Translations under genes and position numbers: made by a program
Part shown: positions 52,803-61,814 of the stretch, piece after piece
How positions within the stretch are numbered: position 1 is the stretch's first letter
Layout of the letters: each line of letters opens with the position of its first letter
Notes under the pieces: generated by a model
Database searches by the model: none
Told to the model about the DNA's origin: nothing
Seen by the model: the letters and a program-made list of their open reading frames with translations, nothing else
Source: Clostridium collagenovorans DSM 3089
GTDB lineage: Bacteria; Bacillota; Clostridia; Clostridiales; Clostridiaceae
Assembly: GCF_900130005.1 (NCBI RefSeq)
Contig: NZ_FQXP01000003.1
Span: 806,001-870,000 of the forward strand
Length of the DNA: 64,000 bases
Direction: 5' to 3'

Positions 52803-54122
52803 TTATTTTTCTTCTTTGAATATTTCAAATAAATCTTTAAACTTAAGTCTATTACCAGTGTGTAAAATTACAACTGAATACACCTTAGATGTAAATAATA
52901 TAAGCAATACTATGGATACTATTAATATTGCTAAAGATATTCCAATAGTAGCTACAGGTATATCAGAAGAAATCACAGCTGCTGGTATATAAAATGGTGC
53001 TGAAAATGGAAGGAAAGTAGCAACCTTCGCCATAGTAGTACCAGGTACAGTTAAAGCCATGTAAGAAAGATAAAATCCTATTAGACTTAAGAATGATACT
53101 GGCATCATAGCCATATTTAAATCTTCTAATTTACTAATTGTAGAACCAACTAAAGCATTAAATATAGCATATAGCACATATCCTAAAATAAAGAATACTA
53201 CTATCCAAACTATATCTATAGGATCTACTGCTGAAAATATAAGAGATAAATCTACTGTTTTAGCAGCACTATCTATAAATTTCTTTACTAAAACTCCACT
53301 TAGTTCATATGAAACTAAAGCTGTTACTATTATAGCTGAAAATTGTGCTATTGCTAAAGTTCCCATAGCTACACATTTTCCTGTTATAAGTTCAAGTGGT
53401 TTTACAGAAGTTAGTAATAATTCCATAACTCTTGAAGTCTTTTCTGCAACTATAGAATTTGCAACCCAATATCCATAGAAATAAATAATATAAAACAATA
53501 TTAAACATGCAACCATTGGTAATACCATTTGTGCTATTCTTTGTTCAAAGGTCTTTTCCTTTTCCCCAGCAACTATTGTAATACTATCAATAGGTGATGT
53601 AACCTTTGCTACATTTTCTGGTGCCACCCCTTCTTTTATTAACCTTCCAGTATTTAAAGTAGAGGTTATAATTGAAGTTACCTTTTCAATATCACCCTTA
53701 GAAACTAATCCTTCCTTTGGTGGTTCATATGATTTTACAGTATATATGTTATTTTCAATACAAGTTTTTATATATACCTTACCCTCTTCAGTTGTTTTAG
53801 AAACTTCATCTATTAACTTTTCATCATCTTCAGTACTTATTTTAAAATCAACCTTAGGGAAAGCTGCTTTTATTGTTTCCGTAATATCCACATTTAGGTC
53901 TGAAGTATCTTTATAATAAATAGACTTTATAGTCATTTCCTTTTCTTCCTTAGAAGATGAATCCTCATGAGATTTTCCCGTTAAAGCTGGTATTATATTG
54001 ATAAGTGATGTTCCGATAAACACCAAAGCTAATATAACTATAGTAGCTACCTTAAATGACTTTCCTTTTACTAATTGTGCTATAGTAAATTTGAAAACCT
54101 TATTAAAATTATTTTTACTCAT
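52803..54122 (-). CDS. ABC-2 type permease (NatB-like)
   Basis: The 439-residue product has an N-terminal membrane helix, a large extracellular domain (about 60-215, KEMTIKSIYYKDTSDLNVD) and a C-terminal block of about five membrane segments. The latter holds WVANSIVAEKTSRVMELLLT, the conserved cytoplasmic loop of NatB/ABC-2 exporters. It works with the upstream ATPase; homologues export sodium or antimicrobial compounds. ATG 54122 overlaps the ATPase stop by 8 bases, implying coupled translation. Confidence 0.87.
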   Translation of the reverse strand: MSKNNFNKVFKFTIAQLVKGKSFKVATIVILALVFIGTSLINIIPALTGKSHEDSSSKEEKEMTIKSIYYKDTSDLNVDITETIKAAFPKVDFKISTEDDEKLIDEVSKTTEEGKVYIKTCIENNIYTVKSYEPPKEGLVSKGDIEKVTSIITSTLNTGRLIKEGVAPENVAKVTSPIDSITIVAGEKEKTFEQRIAQMVLPMVACLILFYIIYFYGYWVANSIVAEKTSRVMELLLTSVKPLELITGKCVAMGTLAIAQFSAIIVTALVSYELSGVLVKKFIDSAAKTVDLSLIFSAVDPIDIVWIVVFFILGYVLYAIFNALVGSTISKLEDLNMAMMPVSFLSLIGFYLSYMALTVPGTTMAKVATFLPFSAPFYIPAAVISSDIPVATIGISLAILIVSIVLLILFTSKVYSVVILHTGNRLKFKDLFEIFKEEK

Positions 54123-55014
54123 TTTCTTCACCTACCTTTTCTATGAATATTTCATGTAACGTAGGTTCTCTTAATTCAAATCTAACTATTGTTACATTCT
54201 TTTCAACTAATTCCTTTAATAATTCATTTCCTTGTCTCTCATCCTCAACTCTTAAACTTAAAAGATCCGGAGTTTCTTCAATAATCTCTATATTTTTTTC
54301 CTTTATAATAAGACTTATATCCTCTTCACATTTTAAATTCAATCTATTTCTTCCGTAGCTTTTTTTAATTTTTCCTAAATTACCCTCTAATACTGTCTTT
54401 CCTTTTTTCAAAATCACTAAATCAGTACAAAACTCTTCAATTGTGCTCATTTGATGACTAGACATTATAATATATTTATTCTTTGCCACTTCTTCTTTTA
54501 TTACTTCTTTGAATAAATCAGTATTAACAGGATCCAATCCACTTAAAGGCTCGTCCAATATTAAAATTTCTGGATCTGCTATAAGAGCTGCTATAAATTG
54601 AATTTTTTGTTGATTACCCTTTGATAATTGTTCTGCCCTTTTATTTCTGTGTTCTTCGATATCTAATCTTTTTAACCAATGATCTATTCTACTTACCGCT
54701 TCTTTTTTGCTTATACCCTTTAATTCTGCAAAATAGATAAGTTGGTCTAAAACTGTAACCTTAGAATATATTCCTCTTTCTTCAGCTAAATATCCTGTAG
54801 GTATTTTAGACGGGTCATATTTTTCACCTTTCCATGTGATTGTTCCACCATCTTTTTTTAACATTCCAAGCATCATACGAATTGTAGTAGTTTTTCCCGC
54901 TCCATTAGTTCCCAAAAGTCCAAAAACTCCTGGTTTTTCCATAGAAAAACTTAAATTATCTACAGCTGTATAATCCCCGTATTTTTTTACAAGGTTTGTA
55001 ACTGTAATAGTCAT
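54115..55014 (-). CDS. ABC-2 type transporter ATP-binding protein (NatA-like)
   Basis: The 299-residue product has Walker A LLGTNGAGKTTT near residue 36, the GMLKKDGGTITW segment, signature QLSKGNQQKIQFIAAL near 135, Walker B ILILDEPLSGLDPV and an H-loop, IMSSHQMSTIEEF. LSKGN in place of LSGGQ is typical of the NatA/CcmA group. The C-terminal domain (230-299) is the usual extension. It energises the permease encoded next. GGGGGAG precedes the ATG. Confidence 0.9.
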   Translation of the reverse strand: MTITVTNLVKKYGDYTAVDNLSFSMEKPGVFGLLGTNGAGKTTTIRMMLGMLKKDGGTITWKGEKYDPSKIPTGYLAEERGIYSKVTVLDQLIYFAELKGISKKEAVSRIDHWLKRLDIEEHRNKRAEQLSKGNQQKIQFIAALIADPEILILDEPLSGLDPVNTDLFKEVIKEEVAKNKYIIMSSHQMSTIEEFCTDLVILKKGKTVLEGNLGKIKKSYGRNRLNLKCEEDISLIIKEKNIEIIEETPDLLSLRVEDERQGNELLKELVEKNVTIVRFELREPTLHEIFIEKVGEENE

Positions 55015-55162
55015 TTTTCTCCCCCTTATATTTTAGTTATTTTGTTATATTGTAACATAAAATTTATATTTTATTTATTAAATTTTACTTAAGTTTCCTA
55101 TTCTTTCACTATAAATAAATCATTATTTTATAGTGAACTTTATCCTTTATTAGTATATAAAA

Positions 55163-55957
55163 TTATTTTCTTATATTGCTCTTAATTGCTTCATTAGAAT
55201 ATGCTATTGTTTGAACTAACCATATTACTATTACAATTACCATAGGCATAATACCAAAGCCCCATATATCATATCCTATAATACAAAATATCCAAAGTAT
55301 TACACAAGTTAAAGATACAGCTTTATATGCTTTATATGAACTTTTAAATATTCCTAGCTTTATAGCTTCATCACAGCTATCTATCCATTTCTCTGCAAAC
55401 TTTACATCATATATACTTCCTTTTAATAAGGGATTAATTCTCTTTTCAAGATTCACTATATTTTTTTGAATCAATATGGTAGATACAGTACAAAGTATAA
55501 AGCCTAAAAATGAACATATCCCCTTTATTATACTTAGGTTACCATTATCATCATTAAATGGTAATATCATACCTCCTATTCCCAAAAAGAAAAATCCAAT
55601 AATATTATTTATAGTAGTAATTGATATCACAATAGATAAGTTTCTTTCAATTTTATCTATTGCATAATCATTTTCCTCTTCTTCTATACATTCTTCATAT
55701 TCTTTTATAGACTTATTATAAACATATATATATATTGCAATTACAATTAAAGACAATACAAGACTAGCAAAGGGTGTTATTGCACTTAATATATTCATAA
55801 ATAACTTAGGAATATTCTCACCAAATAATTCTTTTAACCTACTAGAGCCTAGACCAAATAAAAAACCTATAAATGCAGATACCATAGTAATAATAATAAA
55901 TCCTTTAAAAGCCTTTTTATCTTCCTTTTTTATTTCACTAGCACGATTATTACTCAT
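55163..55957 (-). CDS. DUF3169-family membrane protein
   Basis: The 264-residue product has about six membrane segments and matches the DUF3169 pattern: ITMVSAFIGFLFGLGSSRLK early, the charged IKEYEECIEEEENDYAIDKI stretch and INNIIGFFFLGIGGMILPFN. Such proteins usually sit beside a small XRE regulator and an ABC-2 transporter, as here; function unknown. ATG 55957 has AGGAGGAG upstream and overlaps the regulator's stop by 8 bases. Confidence 0.82.
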   Translation of the reverse strand: MSNNRASEIKKEDKKAFKGFIIITMVSAFIGFLFGLGSSRLKELFGENIPKLFMNILSAITPFASLVLSLIVIAIYIYVYNKSIKEYEECIEEEENDYAIDKIERNLSIVISITTINNIIGFFFLGIGGMILPFNDDNGNLSIIKGICSFLGFILCTVSTILIQKNIVNLEKRINPLLKGSIYDVKFAEKWIDSCDEAIKLGIFKSSYKAYKAVSLTCVILWIFCIIGYDIWGFGIMPMVIVIVIWLVQTIAYSNEAIKSNIRK

Positions 55958-56165
55958 TAATATTCTCCTCCTCATAAATAAAGATATCTTCTACTGTAGC
56001 ATTCAGAACCTTTGATATTTTTAATGCTAATGTTACTGATGGTGAATAATCCCCTCGTTCAATCTGACTTATGGTTTGCCTAGATACCCCAACTAATCTC
56101 CCCATTTCAGTTTGATTCACATTAATTTTAGCTCTATATTCTTTTAATCGATTATATAAAGGCAT
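55950..56165 (-). CDS. Small XRE-family HTH regulator
   Basis: The 71-residue product is essentially one Cro/CI-type helix-turn-helix: LKEYRAKINVNQTEMGRLVG, then SRQTISQIERGDYSPSVTLA, ending ATVEDIFIYEEE. It belongs to the short YgzD/YvaO-like group that controls the adjacent operon. ATG 56165 is fixed by AGGAGGG 7 bases upstream. Palindromic sites in its promoter suggest autoregulation of regulator-DUF3169-(ABC). Confidence 0.88.
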   Translation of the reverse strand: MPLYNRLKEYRAKINVNQTEMGRLVGVSRQTISQIERGDYSPSVTLALKISKVLNATVEDIFIYEEENINE

Positions 56166-56176
56166 ATAATCCCTCC

Positions 56177-56253
56177 TGACTAATTTAATTGTCACTTTGA
56201 CAAATATAATTGTCAAATTAATATTAATATATGCCAACTATACTTGTCAAGTA
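56177..56253 (-). promoter_or_regulatory. Promoter and three TGACAA-type operator sites of the XRE operon
   Basis: TTTGACAA/TTGTCAAA inverted repeat (56196-56217), a second weaker TGAC...GTCA palindrome (56177-56194) and a TACTTGTCAAGTA near-palindrome (56241-56253). The last holds a -35 TTGACA (56250-56245) with TAATAT 18 bases on (56226-56221). Binding by the XRE protein is inferred. Confidence 0.55.
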
Positions 56254-56353
56254 TTTTTATTACTTTTATTATTGAAGTTACCAACTTCTAAACTTCATAT
56301 ATAAAGATGTCCAGATATATTTTTTTGTTTTGGGCCTACATACTTTAAACAAT

Positions 56354-56418
56354 AAAGAGCCTGTTATTAACATAACTTTAGTATTTTATAACTAAAGTTC
56401 TATCATGACAGGCTCTTT
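56354..56418. terminator. Two-part terminator after the cupin gene
   Basis: Outer AAAGAGCCTGT/ACAGGCTCTTT stem with an inner ACTTTAGT/ACTAAAGT hairpin, 10 bases past the stop. Confidence 0.8.
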
Positions 56419-56427
56419 GCTATATAT

Positions 56428-56769
56428 TTATTTAAATTCTGCTCCAGCAGCTACTTTTGTTACTTGAACTGCCACCATTTCTTCTGTTCCATTTATAATT
56501 TGATGCCATTCTCCTTTAGGTACAAAAACACTACTACCTACATTTACTTCGTATTCTGTTTCTCCCAACATCATTTTACCACAACCCTTTAAAAAGAAAA
56601 ATATTTGCTCTCCATTTGGATGTCTGTGAGTTTTTAATATTTGATTAGGTTTAAAGTAATATACTTCAGAAGTTATATCTTCTCCTGCGAAAACCGGAAT
56701 TTTAGGAACAGCACTATCATTGAACATTTCTAAAGATCCGTCTAATAATTTTTTACAATTGTTATCCAT
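56428..56769 (-). CDS. Single-domain cupin protein
   Basis: The 113-residue product is a small cupin: motif 1 KTHRHPNGEQIFFFLKGCG (two His and Glu as metal ligands) and motif 2 VFVPKGEWHQIINGT. Such stand-alone cupins bind a divalent metal; enzymatic role unknown. ATG 56769 is chosen, with AAGGT 10 bases upstream; the frame from 56805 has no ribosome site. Confidence 0.85.
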   Translation of the reverse strand: MDNNCKKLLDGSLEMFNDSAVPKIPVFAGEDITSEVYYFKPNQILKTHRHPNGEQIFFFLKGCGKMMLGETEYEVNVGSSVFVPKGEWHQIINGTEEMVAVQVTKVAAGAEFK

Positions 56770-56993
56770 ATTGTAGTTACCTTCTTTCTTATATTTTTTA
56801 AACATACTTATTATAAGCTTTTGCTCTGTTCTTTATTCACTATAAAAATTAACATGTTATAAAAAATATATTATTTTTTAAATTTATCAACTAAAAATTT
56901 GTCTTTCTTATGTCCAATGTTGCTATTTATGATGAACTTTATATTGTACTATTCATATGCTATATATTATAGAACTTTTGCAAGGAGAAGAAA

Positions 56994-57506
56994 ATGTGTA
57001 ATCATACTAAATATTCTATAAACCAACCCTATCCTCCAATAATTATTAAGGGAAAAAATTCTGAGTATGCTAGGTTAATATCTCATGCTTATGCAGGTGT
57101 TGTTTCTGAATTAAGTGCTAGTACTCAATATGTATATCAGCATATTCGATTGTTTCGAACTAAATATCCTGAAATATCTGAAACACTCATAGGTATTTCC
57201 ATAGTAGAAATGCACCATTTAGAGATTTTAGGAGAATTAATAGTTGCATTAGGTGGCGAACCTAAATACGGTATCTCTAAAAAAAATAAGTTTTACAACT
57301 GGACATCTAAATTTGTAGATTACGACGAAGATCCTGAGCATATGTTATTCAACGATATACAATACGAATTGGATGCAATAGAGCAATATAATAAAATTAT
57401 TTCTGTTATAGATGATAATAGTATAAAAAAAATAATTGAAAGAATAATAATGGATGAAAAATTACATGTTAAAATTTTCAAAGATTTGTATAAAAAATAT
57501 TTTTAA
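56994..57506 (+). CDS. Ferritin-like diiron/dimanganese protein (CotJC/rubrerythrin-like)
   Basis: The 170-residue product is a four-helix ferritin-like protein with two ExxH motifs: Glu72/His75 in VEMHHLEIL and Glu155/His158 in DEKLHVKIF. Glu39 in VVSELSAS and Glu125 in QYELDAIEQY complete the set. Together they form a di-metal site. The EMHHLEILGELIVALGGEP stretch is like the manganese-catalase/CotJC group, whose members are spore-coat or peroxide-protection proteins. Which metal and role apply is not visible. AAGGAGAAG precedes ATG. Confidence 0.82.
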   Translation: MCNHTKYSINQPYPPIIIKGKNSEYARLISHAYAGVVSELSASTQYVYQHIRLFRTKYPEISETLIGISIVEMHHLEILGELIVALGGEPKYGISKKNKFYNWTSKFVDYDEDPEHMLFNDIQYELDAIEQYNKIISVIDDNSIKKIIERIIMDEKLHVKIFKDLYKKYF

Positions 57507-57620
57507 CTTGTACTGAAAAGAGAACTTGAGATAGGTCCTTTTATAATTATTAGGGTATGATATATTGTTTATTTACTATACTTCGACTTTACTTACTAAA
57601 ACTTTATTATAACTTAAATG

Positions 57621-57652
57621 AAAGAGAGCTGTGGATTTCACAGCTCTCTTTT
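57621..57652. terminator. Terminator of the DUF554 gene
   Basis: AAAGAGAGCTGTG/CACAGCTCTCTTT stem with TTTT tail. It abuts the stop of DUF554 at 57651 and may also stop the ferritin-like transcript. Confidence 0.8.
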
Positions 57653-58337
57653 ACATTATAACAACTCCTAGAAACATAGCTATTACTATTGATGGTAATA
57701 AATTAGCAACCTTAATTTTAGTCACATTAAGCATATTTAACGCTAAAGCAACAATTAAAAGACTTCCAACTGCTGACATATTATTAATTAAAGTAGCGTT
57801 TAACAAAGATGATAGAATGCTTGCGCCACATACTATTGTACCTTGATATATAAAAACTGCTATGGATGAAAAAATCACTCCAATTCCTAAGGATGACGTA
57901 AATATAATTGCTGAAATTCCATCTAATATTGCCTTTAGAAATAATGTTTCATGATTTCCTTGTAGTCCACTTTCTAAAGCTCCGACTACTGCCATAGCCC
58001 CAACGCAAAACAGTAAACTTGCAGATACAAATCCCTCTGCTATTGACACATTGTTATTGCTACCTTTTTTAACCTTAGATTCAATAAATTTTCCTAATCT
58101 GTTAAGCAATTTATCCAAGTCTAAAAGTTCTCCAATAAAAGCTCCAATTGCAATAGATATTATCATAACAAGTGGATTATCTAACTTCAAAGAACCAGAT
58201 GTTCCAATATAAAGCACACATAAAGCTAGTCCACTCATTATTGTAGAACTGATTCTTTCATTAATTTTGCCCTTAAACAGTAACCCAATAAATCCCCCAA
58301 TGACTATGGTTATAGTATTTACTATTGTGCCCAACAT
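57651..58337 (-). CDS. DUF554 family membrane protein (YqgA-like)
   Basis: The 228-residue product has about seven membrane segments and fits DUF554: MLGTIVNTITIVIGGFIG start, GLALCVLYIGTSG, AIGAFIGELLDLDKLL and FCVGAMAVVGALESGLQG. A transport function has been suggested for the family but none is proven. ATG 58337 has GGGGGA 9 bases upstream. It lies 27 bases after the exported-protein gene. Confidence 0.9.
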   Translation of the reverse strand: MLGTIVNTITIVIGGFIGLLFKGKINERISSTIMSGLALCVLYIGTSGSLKLDNPLVMIISIAIGAFIGELLDLDKLLNRLGKFIESKVKKGSNNNVSIAEGFVSASLLFCVGAMAVVGALESGLQGNHETLFLKAILDGISAIIFTSSLGIGVIFSSIAVFIYQGTIVCGASILSSLLNATLINNMSAVGSLLIVALALNMLNVTKIKVANLLPSIVIAMFLGVVIM

Positions 58338-58364
58338 AATCAAAAGTCCCCCTTATATGTAATT

Positions 58365-58739
58365 TTAGTATAAAGCCCCCTTTGTAATTTGTATCTTTTC
58401 AGCTACTGATTGAGGTGGTATAGATTTAGTCATGATTGGACTCAAAACTATAAAAACTTTATCACCCTCTGTAAAACCCACACTATTTTTTTCATTATTA
58501 CATTGAATAATTTTAGTATCTGCATTAACAATTACTATTAACTCTTCATTGTAAATTTCACTATCTTTTATGTAACCTTTAACTAATAATTTTGTAATTC
58601 CATACTTAGCTTCTTCTTCAATCTTAACTACTTCACCCATAAAGATGGGATTCTTTAAATTGTTGGCAAAAGCTATAGAGTTCACTCCCATAAGAAATAC
58701 TAGTAAAGCAATACAAAAGTTTCTACATCTTAGTTTCAT
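58365..58739 (-). CDS. Small secreted protein, OB-fold-like
   Basis: The 124-residue product has a signal peptide (residues 1-25, cut near IAFA-NN). The beta-rich mature part (NPIFMGEVVKIEEEAKYGIT, LIVIVNADTKIIQC, FTEGDKVFIVL) looks like a short five-stranded barrel. No catalytic motif is seen. AGGAGG lies 9 bases before the ATG. It is directly upstream of DUF554 on the same strand, so the two probably form an operon. Confidence 0.68.
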   Translation of the reverse strand: MKLRCRNFCIALLVFLMGVNSIAFANNLKNPIFMGEVVKIEEEAKYGITKLLVKGYIKDSEIYNEELIVIVNADTKIIQCNNEKNSVGFTEGDKVFIVLSPIMTKSIPPQSVAEKIQITKGALY

Positions 58740-59021
58740 ATGCTTTTGGCCTCCTATAATTAATTTTTTCTCTTATATAATTTAGGATACCTTAATTTAA
58801 AATTTTAATTCTTTATTTCTTATAAAGTTTTTTAATATGTATTACCTTAAATACTCTTAATTCATTTTCTATAACTTCATAGTTTAAATGCTAAAGCTTA
58901 ACTATAATATTACATTGTGGTTTTAATATAGTAAATATATATTTAAAATATACATTTACGTCTATTTATATGAACAATTCAGAATTTTTAAATTTGGCTT
59001 GATATATAGTAATTCTACTGA
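58740..59021. other. Intergenic region before the secreted-protein gene
   Basis: About 280 AT-rich bases between the lacI-type gene and the secreted-protein gene, with no coding frame. The promoter of the latter should lie near its 58740-58800 side. The terminator at 59022-59046 closes the region. Confidence 0.35.
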
Positions 59022-59046
59022 GCTAATCTAATTATACTAGATTAGC
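59022..59046 (-). terminator. Terminator of the LacI-family regulator gene
   Basis: GCTAATCTA/TAGATTAGC perfect stem overlapping the stop codon at 59042. No long U-run, so moderate. Confidence 0.5.
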
Positions 59047-60055
59047 CCAGTTCCTTTGTACTAGATCTTACAATTAACTTTGCTTCATAACTATAAGACT
59101 TATTTTCAACTTTTTTTCCCTCTATAAGTGAAAGTAAAGTATCAGTAGCTTGTACAGCTAATTCATCTATTGGTTGCTTTAAAGTAGTAAGTCCTGGTGT
59201 TATAACATCTGAAAAGAATATATCATCAATTCCAATTACCGATAAATCTTTAGGTATGCTAATATTTGCATCGTTAGCTGCCTTATATATTCCATATCCT
59301 ATTATATCTCCACAGGCAACAATACCTGTAATTTCCTTATTATTTTCAAAAAAATAATTTGCACCATCAATTCCTGTTTTCATATCAAATTTTGATGAAT
59401 ATATATAGGACTCATCTATAGGTAAATTATAATCTTCCATAGCTTTTTTATATCCATTTAATCTATCAACAGCATTAGAAGCCCAAAGCTGGCCTGTTAT
59501 GCATCCTATATTTTTATGTCCTAAGTCTATTAAATATTTTGTAGCTAAGTATCCGCTGATATAATTATCCACGGATACATTGCAAACTTCTTTAAAACCG
59601 TCAATTCTCTTATCAATTGTAACCATTGGATAATGTGCATTTACTAAAGCCTGTAAATGTTCGCTTTTCTTTATTGCACAAGAAGTAAAGATTATTCCCT
59701 CTACACAATACTGTTTCATTATATCTATATATTTTTCTTCTTTATTAGCATCATTATGTGTATTACAAACTAAAATACTATACCCACTTTTACTTGCTAC
59801 TTCCTCAATTCCATCAATTAATTGTGAAAAATAAGGATTAGTGATATCTGATAGCATTACTCCTATCATTTTACTTCTTCCTTTTACTAGTCCTCTAGCT
59901 ATTGCATTAGGTTGATAATTATATTCTTCAACCAACTTCATAATCCTTTGCTTAGTTTCTTCCTTTGCTTTAGCACTTCTATCATTTATAACATTAGAAA
60001 CTGTAGTCGGGGATACGCCTGCCATTTTAGCAATATCCTTAATTGTAACTGCCAT
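59042..60055 (-). CDS. LacI-family transcriptional regulator
   Basis: The 337-residue product has the LacI helix-turn-helix TIKDIAKMAGVSPTTVSNVI at residues 4-23 and a hinge helix, YQPNAIARGLVKGRSKMIGV. A periplasmic-binding-like effector domain follows (MLSDITNPYFSQLIDGIE ... IIGYGIYKAANDANISIP ... DVITPGLTTLKQPIDELA). It probably represses or activates sugar genes when bound to a sugar. None lie next to it, so the target is unknown; it is not CcpA-specific by sequence. ATG 60055 has GGAGGGG 6 bases upstream. Confidence 0.88.
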   Translation of the reverse strand: MAVTIKDIAKMAGVSPTTVSNVINDRSAKAKEETKQRIMKLVEEYNYQPNAIARGLVKGRSKMIGVMLSDITNPYFSQLIDGIEEVASKSGYSILVCNTHNDANKEEKYIDIMKQYCVEGIIFTSCAIKKSEHLQALVNAHYPMVTIDKRIDGFKEVCNVSVDNYISGYLATKYLIDLGHKNIGCITGQLWASNAVDRLNGYKKAMEDYNLPIDESYIYSSKFDMKTGIDGANYFFENNKEITGIVACGDIIGYGIYKAANDANISIPKDLSVIGIDDIFFSDVITPGLTTLKQPIDELAVQATDTLLSLIEGKKVENKSYSYEAKLIVRSSTKELG

Positions 60056-60454
60056 TTGCCCCTCCAAATTATATATTTTTCTTGCGTCTATTATTTAAGA
60101 AATATACTTTATAACTAAATATACTTCCTATAATGCGACTTAAAGGAATAACTTATGAAAATAATTTTTAAATTCAAGTTGTATCCCTTAATAATTTTTA
60201 TTCTTTAGATTTTATTCATACTTTTACCAAAATATATCATATAATTTTTTTTGTTCTTAAATTGTCCAATATAACCATATTTTTAATTATATAATATTCT
60301 ATCAATATATACAACAGTTGTACTTCTAAATATAATATTTAAAGTTATATTATGTAATATTTTAAACTTCTTTATTTAATCACACAATATTTTTATTGCA
60401 TACTTAACCTTCTATAATTTTAACTTATCTTGTTAAAAACTACATTTTTAAGCT
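60056..60454. other. Intergenic region between aroF and the LacI regulator
   Basis: About 400 AT-rich bases with no gene seen. It holds a 13-bp palindrome, TACAACAGTTGTA (60310-60322), a possible operator, but LacI-type sites usually have a central CG pair. A weak TTAAC/GTTAA stem lies just after the aroF stop. Confidence 0.35.
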
Positions 60455-61474
60455 CTAAACTTCTTTTCCTATGGCATCTCCTATTGCTTTTAATCCCTTC
60501 ATCATATCTGCAAATTTACTTGGTTTAATAGATTGATCCCCATCACAAAGAGCATTTTCTGGGTCATTATGCACTTCTACTATTATTCCATCAGCTCCAG
60601 CAACTAATGCAGCCTTAGCTAAAGGATCCACTAACCACCATTTTCCTGAAGAATGAGAAGGATCAACCACTACAGGAAGGTGAGATAATTTTTTTATTAT
60701 CGGTATAGCTGAAATATCTAAAGTGTTTCTAGTATATCTTTCAAAGGTTCTTATACCTCTTTCACATAATATTATATTTTCATTACCTCCATACATAATA
60801 TATTCTGCTGACATTAAAAGCTCCTCTATAGTATTTGATAATCCCCTTTTTAGCAAAATTGGCTTTTTAGTTTTACCTAATTCCTTTAAAAGTTCAAAGT
60901 TTTGCATATTCCTAGCACCAACTTGTATAATATCAACATTTTCTTCAAAGTGTTCAATATCATATGGAGACATAAGTTCTGTAACTATTGGCAACCCCGT
61001 ACTTTTTCTTGCCTTTATTAGTAATTCTAGTCCATCTTTTTTCATACCTTGAAAAGAATATGGAGAAGTTCTAGGTTTATATGCTCCTCCTCTTAAAAAC
61101 TGTGCTCCATGCTTTTTAACCTCTGAGGCAATAGCTAAAATTTGATTTTCACTTTCAACAGAACAAGGTCCTGCAATTACCGAAAACTTTTCCCCACCTA
61201 TTTTTTCTCCACCTATACTTACAATAGTATCTTCAGGTTTAAAGGCTCTATTAACTTTTTTATAAGGCTCTTTTACTTCTATTATTTCATCTACATATTT
61301 ATTATTTAATAAACTATTTTTATTTATGGCTTTTATATCTCCTGTAATTCCAAAGGAAATTCCTTCTTTAGATCTTATGAATTGTACCTCTACACCCTCT
61401 ACCTTTTTAATAAAATCAACCATATTATTTATCTTTTCTTCTTCAGTATTTTTTTTAATTTTTATAATCATCAT
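60455..61474 (-). CDS. aroF: 3-Deoxy-7-phosphoheptulonate (DAHP) synthase, AroF (Bacillus AroA) type
   Basis: The 339-residue product starts the aromatic pathway by joining phosphoenolpyruvate and erythrose 4-phosphate. The N-terminal 70 residues form a ferredoxin-like regulatory domain. The TIM barrel then has VIAGPCSVESENQILAI, FLRGGAYKPRTSPYSFQG, IQVGARNMQNFELLKELG, PILLKRG, ILCERGIRTFERYTRNTLD and VVDPSHSSGKW. ATG 61474 or the next codon is preceded by AAGGAGAGG. A promoter, an aromatic-rich leader ORF and a terminator lie upstream (see 61541-61844), so attenuation is likely. Confidence 0.93.
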   Translation of the reverse strand: MMIIKIKKNTEEEKINNMVDFIKKVEGVEVQFIRSKEGISFGITGDIKAINKNSLLNNKYVDEIIEVKEPYKKVNRAFKPEDTIVSIGGEKIGGEKFSVIAGPCSVESENQILAIASEVKKHGAQFLRGGAYKPRTSPYSFQGMKKDGLELLIKARKSTGLPIVTELMSPYDIEHFEENVDIIQVGARNMQNFELLKELGKTKKPILLKRGLSNTIEELLMSAEYIMYGGNENIILCERGIRTFERYTRNTLDISAIPIIKKLSHLPVVVDPSHSSGKWWLVDPLAKAALVAGADGIIVEVHNDPENALCDGDQSIKPSKFADMMKGLKAIGDAIGKEV

Positions 61475-61540
61475 ACCTCTCCTTATTTTATCTCTTAATA
61501 CTATTGAATACATATTTTCTATTTTTATATATTTTTTGTA

Positions 61541-61570
61541 AATAAAAAGAGCTCACCTTCAGGTGAGCTC
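61541..61570 (-). terminator. Leader terminator upstream of aroF
   Basis: GAGCTCACC/GGTGAGCTC perfect 9-bp GC-rich stem with TGAA loop and a TTTTTATTT run on the minus strand, 67 bases before aroF and after the leader ORF. It is placed as an attenuator. Confidence 0.85.
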
Positions 61571-61601
61571 TGTAATTCGTTATAATATACAATTACATCT
61601 C

Positions 61602-61778
61602 TTAATATAAGGAGTTTAAGCCATATAAAAACCCCTCTATTATGAACCTCTCTGAAAAGTTATATCTTTTATGAAATTTAAGACAACACAAATAACCAGT
61701 ACGCCAAAAGCTGCACCAGTTTAAAAACATATTGCTATTAAATTTCACTAAATTCAAACTATTCATTGAAGTTTTCAT
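61602..61778 (-). CDS. Aromatic-rich leader peptide of aroF (candidate)
   Basis: A 58-codon frame starts at ATG 61778 with AAGGAG 6 bases upstream, about 37 bases past a strong promoter (-10 at 61820-61815), and ends 32 bases before the terminator. It encodes 13 aromatic residues, clustered as NWCSFWRTGY and later KFHKRYNFSERF, GFLYG and a final LY. That is what a peptide regulating aromatic biosynthesis by ribosome stalling would show. It has no resemblance to any enzyme, and its start is not on an annotated frame. Function as an attenuator is inferred from position and composition. Confidence 0.5.
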   Translation of the reverse strand: MKTSMNSLNLVKFNSNMFLNWCSFWRTGYLCCLKFHKRYNFSERFIIEGFLYGLNSLY

Positions 61779-61814
61779 AAATTTCTCCTTATAATTTTAA
61801 AATAATTATTTACA

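Noticed and set aside
61326..61541. Open frame on the plus strand across the aroF start
   Set aside because: It is antisense to the aroF N-terminus and its attenuator, lacks a ribosome site, and its hydrophobic composition comes from reading Lys/Ile-rich coding DNA backwards.
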